A stretch of DNA of 64,000 nt. It comes from Tachypleus tridentatus. Lineage: Eukaryota > Arthropoda > Merostomata > Xiphosura > Limulidae. Position numbers and translations under genes: made by a program. How positions within the stretch are numbered: the first letter of the stretch is position 1; each line of letters begins with the position of its first letter. Location of the stretch: the NCBI RefSeq assembly GCF_004210375.1, contig NC_134830.1, positions 9,486,001 through 9,550,000 on the forward strand, given 5' to 3'. Positions 10,701-20,514 of this stretch are shown here, piece by piece. The notes below the pieces were generated by a model. It ran no database searches. It was not told the DNA's origin and saw only the letters and a program-made list of their open reading frames with translations.

Positions 10701-12753
10701 TTTTCCAGTTCCAAGCTGCTAGAGTGGTGGACCATGGAGGCTTTCTCCTGAATGTGATAATGATACAATATACATATAACAATAAAACCATTCAGCTTGG
10801 AATAGGTTGATGGTATGGATGATGAAATGTCCTCCAATCTGTAACTGTAGAGTAAGCCATCAAATTTACAGTTCACCCCTTTGACTGGGACTCCTCATTC
10901 TACCCCCTCATGAATGTTGGTTCCTAGAAACTTTCTCTTGGATTCAGATCTGAACCAATCAACATAAGTCCTCGTGTACTACAAGTGTCTCTAGTCCCTC
11001 ACTCACTTGTATTCTTGTTCCTCCATCCATGTTGTGGGTCATGATGGATGTGCTTGCAGGTAAATATGGTTCATCCTTTTATGTTATCCCTCAATGATTT
11101 TATTATACTGAGGATGTTGTTGTGCTAGGGATGGTTCCTGTTGCATTGGTTTTGAAGGATAGAGACATTTTTACAGTACTATTCATCTTGATGTCAGGTT
11201 CCTGGATCAGTCAATCAAACTTTCACATTAATATTATATGCCCTTGTTCATATACCAGGGTGTATAAGATACCCTCTGGTCTTCCAAACTTTAAGGTGAA
11301 AATGATATGATTCTCCTCCCTACCCCTACCATTTGGCTGGGTTTTGGAATGTAGTTGACTTGCCACCAGCATGATCCTTCTTCCAGTTCCCACATGGAGG
11401 TTAGTTTCTAGTGATAGGTTTTACATTGTAGTTCACTTGCCAGTTGTATGATCCTCATTCTACACCTGCATGAATGTTGGTTTCTGTCAGCTTGGGTTTT
11501 GTATACAGTTGATTTGCTATGTACAATCTATTGTGTCCTAATCACTCTACTCTTAGGGGCACATCTTTTTTACCCTAACCCATGATAATACAGTCTATGA
11601 GAATGAGATTCTGATATATTGGATAGGGACAGATCCCTCTCCAACCATTGTTCTCTTCCATTTGGTTGCTCTTTTCGTTTTCCATCTATGTCTGCATTGC
11701 ATCTTTCCACATTGGATTAATGTTACACCTGGTACAGAAGTGGTCTCCAGTATCTGATCCTCTTATATGAGGATCTCTTTATTTTTAGGTGTTCTTTGAA
11801 TGCTATTGAAAGAAGATTCTTTCATTCACTTGCATTGGTCCCCACCTCCTATTCAGTGTGGATTCTGGCTATTTATATGAGTGGATGTAATGTACCGTAT
11901 CAGAAGTAATGGTTTTCCTTTACTTAAAATGTAGTTCCAACATTTTTTTTGCCAAAAGTTGTAGTTTTGTAGAATCAAACAGAGGGAGTTGCATGTGTCA
12001 GGAGAGTGTGGTGCATGATTATCTGCGTGCAAGATGCATTTGAACCAGTTTATTGTAAGGTGTGGAAGCTCAAGGCTTGTGGCCTGCAAAAAAAAATTTT
12101 ACATGTAGATGACAGCACAAAATGAGAGTAGCTGTTTATGTGAGTGAAAGTAAGTACACACTGGAAATTTGTTTTCAGTACAGGAATATTACTTCAGAAT
12201 AAGATTGAATTAAATTAATATAATTAAGTATTGAGAGTAAAGTTATAACACTGCAATATCCTTAATTATGAACCAATGAGGATGGAGAAATTTGCAAGTT
12301 ACATATTGCCAATGGCTTTTATATGTAGGTGTAAAAAACTAATGCATGCAAGACTAATGCTTAGACAGGCAAAGCCAATGTCAAAGAATAGTTATGTTGT
12401 CATTTTACTGTATTAATTTGTTTTTTAAGTTTCTAATCAGCATGTCAGGTAGGAAAATTATCTGTTTGCAGAGAACAACAAGGTATTCTTGATAGGAAAG
12501 TTATCTGTTTACAGAGAACAACAAGGTATTCTTGATAGGAAAGTTATCTGTTTACAGAACAACAAGGTATTCTTGATAGGAAAGTTATCTGTTTACAGAG
12601 AACAACAAGGTATTCTTGATAGGAAAGTTATCTGTTTACAGAGAACAACAAGGTATTCTTGCTTGCTGTAATCCTATTCCTCCTATGGTGCGACAACATC
12701 TAAATGAACTTCACATGATCATTATGAAAGCAAGAGATCAACCAGTGGTGAAG
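7707..12753 (+). CDS. EXOSC10: EXOSC10/RRP6 exosome exonuclease, HRDC-domain part (two exons, partial gene)
   Basis: Join 7707-7757 and 12642-12753, + strand. EXOSC10 is the nuclear exosome-associated 3'-5' exoribonuclease that trims and degrades rRNA precursors, snoRNAs and other nuclear RNAs. The HRDC domain follows the DEDD-Y exonuclease domain. The joined product reads YVLPNHMLLQIAEVLPR, then EQQGILACCNPIPPMVRQ and HLNELHMIIMKARDQPVVK, matching my memory of the human HRDC core (YVLPNHMMLKIAEELP, ACCNPVPP, VRQ). Splice phases fit: exon A ends AG and exon B supplies A for Arg. The exonuclease domain is left of the window or was not found. The rest of the gene is on the opposite strand (63453 to 45085), with the phases of exon B and exon C compatible. 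The intron carries a DIRS-like element. Confidence 0.85.
7758..8304. other. EXOSC10 intron, nothing recognised
   Basis: AT-rich sequence between the exon A donor and the second DIRS-like element. No coding or repeat signal recognised. Confidence 0.6.
8305..8420 (+). repeat. Left inverted terminal repeat of DIRS-like copy 2
   Basis: Contains ACACGTATGACTCCCTGT and TTTAATTCTACAGAACC, which have inverse partners around 11970-12005. Confidence 0.55.
11930..12190 (+). repeat. Right inverted terminal repeat of DIRS-like copy 2
   Basis: Inverse of the left repeat, with GTGCATGATTATCTGCGTGC and AGGCTTGTGG blocks also found at the right end of copy 1 (GATGCATGATAATTTGCATG, AAGCTTGTGG). Confidence 0.55.
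12452..12660 (+). repeat. 43-bp tandem repeat that copies a splice acceptor five times
   Basis: Five head-to-tail units of 43 bp (the third is 41 bp, lacking AG). Each holds GGAAAGTTATCTGTTTACAG, that is intron end plus acceptor, followed by the first ~20 nt of EXOSC10 exon B and GATA. Only the last copy runs on into the true exon at GCTTGCTG. The first unit has TTTGCAG instead of TTTACAG. Splicing at any of the four upstream acceptors reads into a stop (TGA within the array or TAA in exon B), so only the last keeps the frame. Confidence 0.9.
12642..12753 (+). CDS. EXOSC10: EXOSC10 exon B (HRDC domain)
   Basis: 112 bp. Acceptor TTTACAG ends at 12641, donor GTAAGT at 12754. Phase 2 in, phase 0 out. 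Encodes the third base of Arg, then EQQGILACCNPIPPMVRQ and HLNELHMIIMKARDQPVVK. The ACCNP-x-PP-x-VRQ motif is diagnostic of EXOSC10. Its 5' edge is the last unit of the acceptor repeat. The natural continuation (PEHVEV...) is exon C on the - strand at 63453. Confidence 0.88.
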
Positions 12754-12896
12754 GTAAGTTGTTGATATATCTTATGAAGTAGAATTTACAATAGTCACTA
12801 GAAATAAACGTACCTAAACATTAAAGGTTATTTTTTGTTGTTATTTTCTGATAATTTACATCTAAACCTGAGGAGTTTTTTGTAAGATAAAAACTT

Positions 12897-13890
12897 TTAA
12901 CCTTATCATGATGAACATCCCGTACTTTGCATACCAGGAGGTTTTAGTGACTTACAATCAGAATTTATTTTATCTACTTTTTATGTTATACCAATCAGTA
13001 TAGCATAAAATCATTGCTAGTAATCTATATTTTAATAGTATAGAGGTTTTCATTTTGTAAGACAATATTTGAAAAAAAAATAGAATTTCCCCCTAATTTG
13101 ACATGTGACATATTTTCTGTAGACATCTTCTTCTTTTTATTTTATCCATTACCCCTCCAGTAAGCCTGAAGTAACCCTATTCACCATAAAATCATTCTTA
13201 CTCAGACACCATAATTTTTATATCCTTCAACTTTATTTGGCGAGAAAGCTATCACATAGAAAACCAGACCCTCCTTGCTGTACCTACCTATCACATCCTG
13301 TGTTTCAGGATGTGTTAATAGTTCTCTCTTGTGTTTAATTTCATATTTTCTATAACAAATAGAAAGTCGTTTTCATTTATAAAATAATATTATGTTGTTT
13401 TCTAAGTGGAAAGTTGTCAGTTTTGCTATTAGTAGTAACTTCATTCCCATGGAAAAGATAAGTAGTTTGTAACAGCTCTTTTGCATAGTTAGAAAGCCAG
13501 AAAAAGTTTTAGAGTAACGAGGGATTATCTGTTGTGTTTTTTTTTTTTATTAATCTGTGTTCTTTGGTGCATTATTTAAGTATATTTTGTAATGCATTAC
13601 TGCCATCAGTACAAAAAAATAGACTTAAGTGTCCTTGACAATCAACAGTAGGAAAAAGAGATGATTGGGTTAATAATTTATTTCATGTTTATTCTTTATT
13701 ATAAAAGTAACTAAAATGTACAAATAAGGATTTCTTAAAGTTCGTTTAGATTAGATAAAATAAATAGTAATATAATAAAAATATTTCACCATGCATGCAC
13801 ATTAGCAGCTTATAGTAGCTGAGGGATAATGTAATGTGTGTGCTCTGAGTGATTTACAACTTCTAATGGTGTGGATAGTAATTAGACATT
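12897..13890 (+). repeat. Dispersed AT-rich repeat, copy 1 (~1 kb, unclassified)
   Basis: Collinear with 48905-49830 in the same orientation and partly with 51911-51480 inverted. Shared blocks: CCTTATCATGATG / CCTCTCACCCTAG start, TATATTTTAATAGTATA, CCATAATTTTTAT, TTGTCAGTTTTGCT, TGACAATCAACAG, GATTAGATAAAATAAATA. No open frame or tRNA head seen, so a non-autonomous element or old repeat of unknown class. Confidence 0.6.
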
Positions 13891-14031
13891 GTTAAATGGG
13901 GAATAAAACTTAATTATAAATAGATGTAAACTGTTACTTAGGAAAAACAAATGTAGTGTCGTGTTATAAATTGAAGGTGTTGTAGGAAAAAAAGAAAGAA
14001 ATGGGTAATTTAGATTTATTGAAGATAAAAT

Positions 14032-15223
14032 ACAGTTATATCTCTAAAACGTAGTGTTATTATAAACAGTATAGCAAAATATCAGTTATGTCTCTAAAAC
14101 TTAGTGTTATTATAAACAGTATAGCAAAATATCAGTTATGTCTCTAAAACATGGTGTTATTATAAACAATATAGCAAAATACAGTTATATCTCTAAAACT
14201 TAGTGTTATTATAAACAGTATAGCAAAATAGTTATATCTCTAAAACTTAGTGTTATTATAAACAGTATAGCAAAATATCAGTTATATCTCTAAAACTTAG
14301 TGTTATTATAAACAGTATAGCAAAATATCAGTTATGTCTCTAAAACTTAGTGTTATTATAAACAGTATAGCAAAATATCAGTTATATCTCTAAAACTTAG
14401 TGTTATTATAAACAGTATAGCAAAATATCAGTTATGTTTCTAAAACTTAGTGTTATTATAAACAGTATAGCAAAATACAGTTATATCTCTAAAACTTAGT
14501 GTTATTATAAACAGTATAGCAAAATATCAGTTATATCTCTAAAACTTAGTGTTATTATAAACAGTATAGCAAAATATCAGTTATATCTCTAAAACTTAGT
14601 GTTATTATAAACAGTATAGCAAAATATCAGTTATATCTAAAATTTAGTGTTATTATAAATAGTATAGCAATATATTAGTTATCTCTCTAAAACATAGTGT
14701 TATTATAAACAGTATAGCAAAATATCAGTTATGTCTCTAAAACTTAGTGTTATTATAAACAGTATAACAAAATATCAGTTACGTCTCTAAAACATAGTGT
14801 TATTATAAACAATATAGCAAAATATCAGTTATATCTCTAAAACTTAGTGTTATTATAAACAATATAGCAAAATATCAGTTATATCTAAAACTTAGTGTTA
14901 TTATAAACAGTATAGCAAAATATCAGTTATATCTCTAAAACTTAGTGTTATTATAAACAGTATAGCAAAATATCAGTTATATCTAAAATTTAGTGTTATT
15001 ATAAATAGTATAGCAATATATTAGTTATATCTCTAAAACATAGTGTTATTATAAACAGTATAGCAAAATATCAGTTTTTTCTCTAAAACATAGTGTTATT
15101 ACAAACAATATAGCAAAATACAGTTATATCTCTAAAACTTAGTGTTATTATAAACACTATAGCAAAATACAGTTATATCTCTAAAACTTAGTGTTATTAT
15201 AAACAGTATAGCAATATATCAGT
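14032..15223 (+). repeat. 50-bp satellite array, about 24 units
   Basis: Unit contains AGTTATATCTCTAAAACTTA, then GTGTTATTATAAACAGTATA and GCAAAATATC. Units vary by single bases and 2-4 bp length changes. Lies in the EXOSC10 intron after exon B. No coding potential. Confidence 0.9.
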
Positions 15224-17631
15224 TAATGTGTTCATGCTGCATGTTTCTTATTTTCTGCACTGTTCTGGACAATGGATTTCAACATATACTGAAGAGTAGT
15301 GTGTAAGAGTTTTAGTTTTATGATCATCAGATTTGTCTAATTTTATCATGTCTTGATATTATAGAACCTTATATTAAAGACAGAAGTGAGGAATTGCAAA
15401 TGTTAAATGGAAAATGAAATAGACCCAGAAAGTTTACTTATTATGACAAAAGAAAAGAACTCCATGTGGAACACGTGGCACAAAGTATAACAAAATATTA
15501 TTGCTGTATTTTGTTTCTTTATTGTCAAGTAATGTATAAATTCATATGCTATGAATTAGTTAATTTGTTAATTTAATACACAGCAACAATGGATAGTAGC
15601 TATGTGGGCTTCGTATCTGTGAAGGCTAATAAAGTGTACAGACTTGATGAGAAGCCATCATATCTGAGCAACATAGCTGTGCGTATTAAGTAAGAGCAAA
15701 AAACCCCACTAAGTTATCCAAATGAAACATAAAATAGAAATTTTTGAAAAAAATTATGAAACTTTGCAGCTTTATCACTTTTATGATTTTCATTATGCAG
15801 ACATATGTGTTTACGATAAATGCTCATGCATTAGCTACTGTTCCTTTTTTGACATTTGCTGTTAACTTCTATTATTTTTATAAATTAAATTTCAGAAACA
15901 TTTATGAGTAAGATACAGTGGGATATAATAGAATTGCAAAATAATTTTGTTTTGAGATTAATAGCAAAGATAGTTCCTGGACATGTTTTCAGGAAGTGTT
16001 GGAAACAAAAATTATATTCAGATGCACAGTTTTGAAGTTATTGATTCAAAAATTTCTCATCCATGCTGTTTAAAACCTCTGTAACCAAAGGTAATTTGGA
16101 TCTTTTATTAATTTCAGATACATGACTCATTATGACACTGTAAAATCATGAGTTGGTCAAATTTATTATGCTGTTAATCCCAAATTGTTTTAAATCATAA
16201 GAACAGCATATGGAGTTAGAGTGCTTCTACAGCACCATTAACCAACTCCATGAACTTACTGCTGAAGTATTCATACTGGGACAACAGCCTTCATGTTACA
16301 TGATACTTTGCATAGACCTAAACTTGTTTCACATGCATGAAAATGATTCCAACCCAATAGATCTTCTTCACAGAAGCTCTGATAGAAGAGACAAGCAGTG
16401 ATCCTTTTCAAAATCATATGCAACAGTTGATGATGAATCACAGCTTTAGGTTAGACACAGCACAACAATATTTTGCAAAGAACAGTGGATTCCTTCAAAG
16501 TTTGCCACTCTGCACTAGAATTTAAAACTCCTATCTTCACTGTCTAACCAAGGTGTAACTGAAAAGCATCTTATCATTATAGTTGGAAATATACATGAAA
16601 TAAAGTCTCTTGGTGTTACATTGTACCAACTTAGCTCAGATTGAATATCTGATAAATTCATTACTGAACTGCTGAATTTATGGCACTGCACAAACTGTAT
16701 TGTCAACTTTCCATTTGATACAGTAGCATCTAATATTGTTCATGTTACTGCATCACATGATAATCCAAAAGTACATTAGCTTGGCACTCTCATGCATATG
16801 CTGTCAAGATTATTTTGGTGAATTTATCCTCCCTTGTTCAATGGCATACAAATTGAAGTTTCCAAATTACCAGAAGCTAGACTCTTTTTTTGGTTTTGCA
16901 AGAACTTTGAACTGCTACCACATGGTAGTGATTAGCCACTTTCACTATTCAACCCAGCTACATTTAGCAGAGATTTATGCAGTTTGGTTGAAGATATCAG
17001 AACCACATTTCAAAGTCATTCAGTCTGAATTCAAACTACAAAGAAATAATTATTAGGAGTTTAGTGAGCTATGTACAATGTTCTAGGACAAGAAATTGAT
17101 GGACAAACACTTGCATTCAAACAACCAGGTGCACTTTATGAGGCTGGATAGAGAGCAAAGCCACTAGATTTTCTTGAAACCTGCATGTTTGAGTAGCAAC
17201 TTCAACAAATGTATCATGGCACAATCACCACTAGAGACCAAATCTCAAAGACCAGGAATTTTATAACTTTGCCACCATATCTACAGCCCCAGGTGGATGA
17301 CCTGCAGTTTTGCTGCTGATGCTTCTTGACATGATTTGAAGCTGTACTACTACCTGCTGATGTATGAGGCTGTGAACCTAGTGGTTTCAAGGAGAACAGA
17401 AGAGCAATTCCTGATATCTCTAAAGAATTTGTGGTACTGATGGCAGAGATAGTATCTCTTGCACTCTTCACCAAAAAAGTTCCAATTAGAAATACAATAT
17501 GCTCTTGCCAGTAGCCTTTAGGCACTTAAGCTAGAAATGGAATAACTTATATCAAAAGCGTGCTTTAGAATAGGATCTTGCATGCCCAAGTTTCAAAATC
17601 CTATCACACTGTCAACAACCCTGCTCGCATT
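15224..17631. other. Intronic DNA up to the gap, no gene recognised
   Basis: Holds a 34-codon frame at 15590-15694 (MDSSYVGFVSVKANK...) with no recognised similarity. The less AT-rich stretch 16200-17600 has several 60-106-codon frames on both strands and looks like a decayed mobile element or pseudogene. No family could be named. Confidence 0.4.
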
Positions 17632-18131
17632 NNNNNNNNNNNNNNNNNNNNNNNNNNNNNNNNNNNNNNNNNNNNNNNNNNNNNNNNNNNNNNNNNNNNN
17701 NNNNNNNNNNNNNNNNNNNNNNNNNNNNNNNNNNNNNNNNNNNNNNNNNNNNNNNNNNNNNNNNNNNNNNNNNNNNNNNNNNNNNNNNNNNNNNNNNNNN
17801 NNNNNNNNNNNNNNNNNNNNNNNNNNNNNNNNNNNNNNNNNNNNNNNNNNNNNNNNNNNNNNNNNNNNNNNNNNNNNNNNNNNNNNNNNNNNNNNNNNNN
17901 NNNNNNNNNNNNNNNNNNNNNNNNNNNNNNNNNNNNNNNNNNNNNNNNNNNNNNNNNNNNNNNNNNNNNNNNNNNNNNNNNNNNNNNNNNNNNNNNNNNN
18001 NNNNNNNNNNNNNNNNNNNNNNNNNNNNNNNNNNNNNNNNNNNNNNNNNNNNNNNNNNNNNNNNNNNNNNNNNNNNNNNNNNNNNNNNNNNNNNNNNNNN
18101 NNNNNNNNNNNNNNNNNNNNNNNNNNNNNNN
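17632..18131. other. Assembly gap of exactly 500 N
   Basis: Counted from the N run. A round 500 N is a typical placeholder of unknown true length used in scaffolding. EXOSC10 changes strand across it, so the join orientation is suspect. Confidence 0.97.
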
Positions 18132-18259
18132 ACATCACTGTCCTAAATGTTCGACGAGATACATATCTGTGATGCTGTAGAGATATTTTTCATGTGATAT
18201 TACGCAATCCCTAGTACACTTATCATTAATCACAACTATTTTCTGAAGTTGGTTAGATG

Positions 18260-18538
18260 GTTTTGTTTGTTTGTTTTGAAATTCGCGCAAAGCTACACAA
18301 GGGCTACCTGTGCTAGCCGTCCCAAATTTAGCAGTGTAAGACTAGAGGGAAGACAGCTAGTCAGCACCACCCGCCGCCAACTCTTGGGCTACTCTTTTAT
18401 CAACGAATAGTGGGATTTACCGTCACATTTTAACGCGCCTACAGCTGAAGGGGCGAGCATGCTTTATGCGACGGGGATTCGAACCCGCGACGCTCAGATT
18501 ACGAGTCGAGCGCCTCAACCACCTGGCCATGCCAGGCC
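18260..18538 (-). mobile_element. tRNA-derived SINE, family 1
   Basis: On the - strand: tRNA-like head GGCCTGGCATGGCCAGGTGG (A-box region), a B box GGTTCGAATCC, a body with AGAGTTGGCGG and CTAGCTGTCTTCCC, then GGGACGGCTAGC and a TTTGCGCGAAT-like 3' module with a (CAAA)n tail. Full length, ~280 bp. The head has a CTCGTAA anticodon-loop-like segment. Confidence 0.9.
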
Positions 18539-18969
18539 TATCTAAAAGAAAATCAGTATTTTTAGAATATAAAATGCAAATGAATTTTTTGCAAGAATTA
18601 AAAAAATAAAAAGTGGGAAAGAACGCAATATAAAAATGAAAATATGTTGTTATTAAAAGTAGGGTTAAATAGTTATCGATTGAGCAAGTAAAATAATAAT
18701 AAAAATATTTATCATCGAATAAAGCCTTGCTCTGAATAAGTACAATCTTTATAGCTTCTTTTTTAATATCAATTCTGATTTATTTTGAATATAAAACATC
18801 AGAGATATTGCTGTGTGATCTGATAAACCGAAGGTAAAAAAAGTAGGCCTAGTTAAATAAAGCTCTCTAATGAAATAAAATCATTCAATGACGTAAATAA
18901 ACTCACTCAAAGACGTTCATCTTTAACACTTATTAGAATGTATTCACGATTTCATCTTAAATTTTTTTT

Positions 18970-19165
18970 GGCCTAGTGGGTAGAGCACAAACTTGCAACA
19001 AGCTTTTAGAGGCTCCTCACCCAATACGTCAGCATTTTCGGCTGTTGAAACGTTTTGATGTTCGGTCAATCCCATTTTTCTTTAGTAAAGAGTAGCACAA
19101 GAATTGGTTATGGATGGTGTTGACTAGCGCAGATACCTCTTGAGTAACTTTGCGTGAAATTCAAC
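18970..19165 (+). mobile_element. Old, degraded family-1 SINE
   Basis: Preserves GGCCTAGTGGGTAGAGC, TCGGTCAATCCCA, AAAGAGTAGC, GACTAGCGCAGATA and TTTGCGTGAAATTC in order, with many changes and deletions against the full-length copies nearby. Confidence 0.6.
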
Positions 19166-19529
19166 GACGTCAAAAAACTTAAGATTATTTTCTGCTGCTT
19201 TTGTTTTTACAACCTATTTTTAGTTATATTTTTGTTATCATAATTACCAGAATACTTTAAGCCACCACTTAACGTGTTTAATTCTGCTTTGTTTTCTTGG
19301 TCCTTGGCTGGATTCCACGTTTGCATCATGGTTACCTTGGCCCATAAGAACGTAAAGCATGTAAAACAATCCTTACTTAAAAAATATTTGCAAAACTGAA
19401 TGTTTGCTATCACAAAAAATATAAACTTATAATTACTAATTTTAAAATTATAATTAAAAATTATAAAATCATATGCATCTTTTTCAAAGATTATATTTTA
19501 TATTTTATTTTACACGAGCTAATCCTCGG

Positions 19530-19808
19530 GGTCCGGCATTGCCAGGTGGGTTAAAGCGTTCGACCTGTAATCTGAGGACTACAGGTTCGAATCCCCGTCG
19601 CACCAAACATGCTCGCCCTTTCAGCCATGGGGACATTATAATGTGACGGTCAGTCCCACTCTTCGTTGGTAAAAGAGTAGCCCAAGAGTTGGCGGTGGGT
19701 GGTGATCACTAACTGCCTTCCCTTTAATCTTGTACTGCTAAATTAGGGACGGCTAGCGCAGATAGCCCTCGTGTAGCTTTGCGCGAAATTAAACAAAAAA
19801 AACAAACA
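19530..19808 (+). mobile_element. tRNA-derived SINE, family 1
   Basis: Full length from GTCCGGCATTGCCAGGTGGG to GCGCGAAATTAAACAAAAAA. B box GGTTCGAATCCC. An imperfect target duplication, CTAATCCTCG / CTTAGTCCTCG, flanks it. Confidence 0.9.
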
Positions 19809-20212
19809 ACTTAGTCCTCGAAATGTTTATTTTATATATTTTTTAAATTTGCTATGCGGGATGAAAAGGACAAGCGCTCGTAACCAATTTTACAACATCT
19901 ATCTCGGTGTGCAATGCCGTAACTTGTAGGCTGTGTTGAACATTAGCTGTGATTCATGGGAATACCGAGTTATTTAGAGAGTACCTTGTCACACGTGACT
20001 TTTTCTTTCTTTCGAAGAAAGACTGGTCTACTTGTACATTTATACTAACCTTCGAAGATATATTCAGACCCTGTCCTTGGTCCTATTTATGACGATTGCT
20101 TCTAAAAATGGCGACTAACTTTAGAGAGGTAAATATTACCTACTAATGTGGTAATTAGATGAAAGCAGTTTTCGGATTGGCGTATTTGTTGTAAATTAAA
20201 ACACTTCACAAA
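19809..20212. other. Flanking DNA, nothing recognised
   Basis: Short unique-looking stretch between two SINEs. No coding or structural signal recognised. Confidence 0.5.
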
Positions 20213-20490
20213 CTGTTTGTGTGTTTTGAATTTCGCGCAAAACTACTCAAGGGCTATCTGCGCTAGCTGTCCCTAATTTAGCAGTGTAAGATTAGAGGGA
20301 AGGCAGCTAGTCATCACCATTCACCGCCAACTCTTGGGCTACTCTTTTACCAACGAAGAGTGGGATTGACCGTCACATTATAACGCTCCCACGGCTAAAA
20401 GGGCGAGCATGTTTGGTGCGACGGGAATTCGAACTCGCGACCCTCAGATTACGAGTCGAACGCCTTAACCCACCTGGCCATGTTGGGCCT
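20213..20490 (-). mobile_element. tRNA-derived SINE, family 1
   Basis: Full length on the - strand. Right of the head, a further 24 bp (20491-20514) repeats CCTTTAACCCACCTGGCCAT, a short duplication of the tRNA head. Confidence 0.88.
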
Positions 20491-20514
20491 GACACCTTTA
20501 ACCCACCTGGCCAT

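Larger units (their letters stand above)
8305..12190 (+). mobile_element. Decayed DIRS-like retrotransposon, copy 2
   Basis: The left end (8305-8420) matches the reverse complement of about 11930-12050: AAATGC-TCTTAC, CTTGACACGTATGACTCCCT and TTCTACAGAACC have inverse partners at the right end. Its interior is collinear with copy 1: 10570-11050 corresponds to about 5900-6350 (TTCCAAGCTGC, CATATCCTCC-like blocks, ACCAATCAACATAAGTCCTC against ACCAATCAACATACGTCCTC). The left terminal repeat seems shorter than the right. No intact open frame. It lies in the EXOSC10 intron between exons A and B, same orientation as copy 1. Boundaries approximate. Confidence 0.55.

Noticed and set aside
12489-12671. 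60-codon + frame MIGKLSVYREQQ...
   Set aside because: It is a read-through of the 43-bp acceptor repeat; the real frame uses only the last unit.
15590-15694. 34-codon frame MDSSYVGFVSVKANK... as an exon
   Set aside because: No acceptor-donor pair fitting the EXOSC10 phase (0) and no similarity to the segment between HRDC and exon C, which already join directly.
17578-18180. Open frames of 181-200 codons over the gap
   Set aside because: They consist almost entirely of N.
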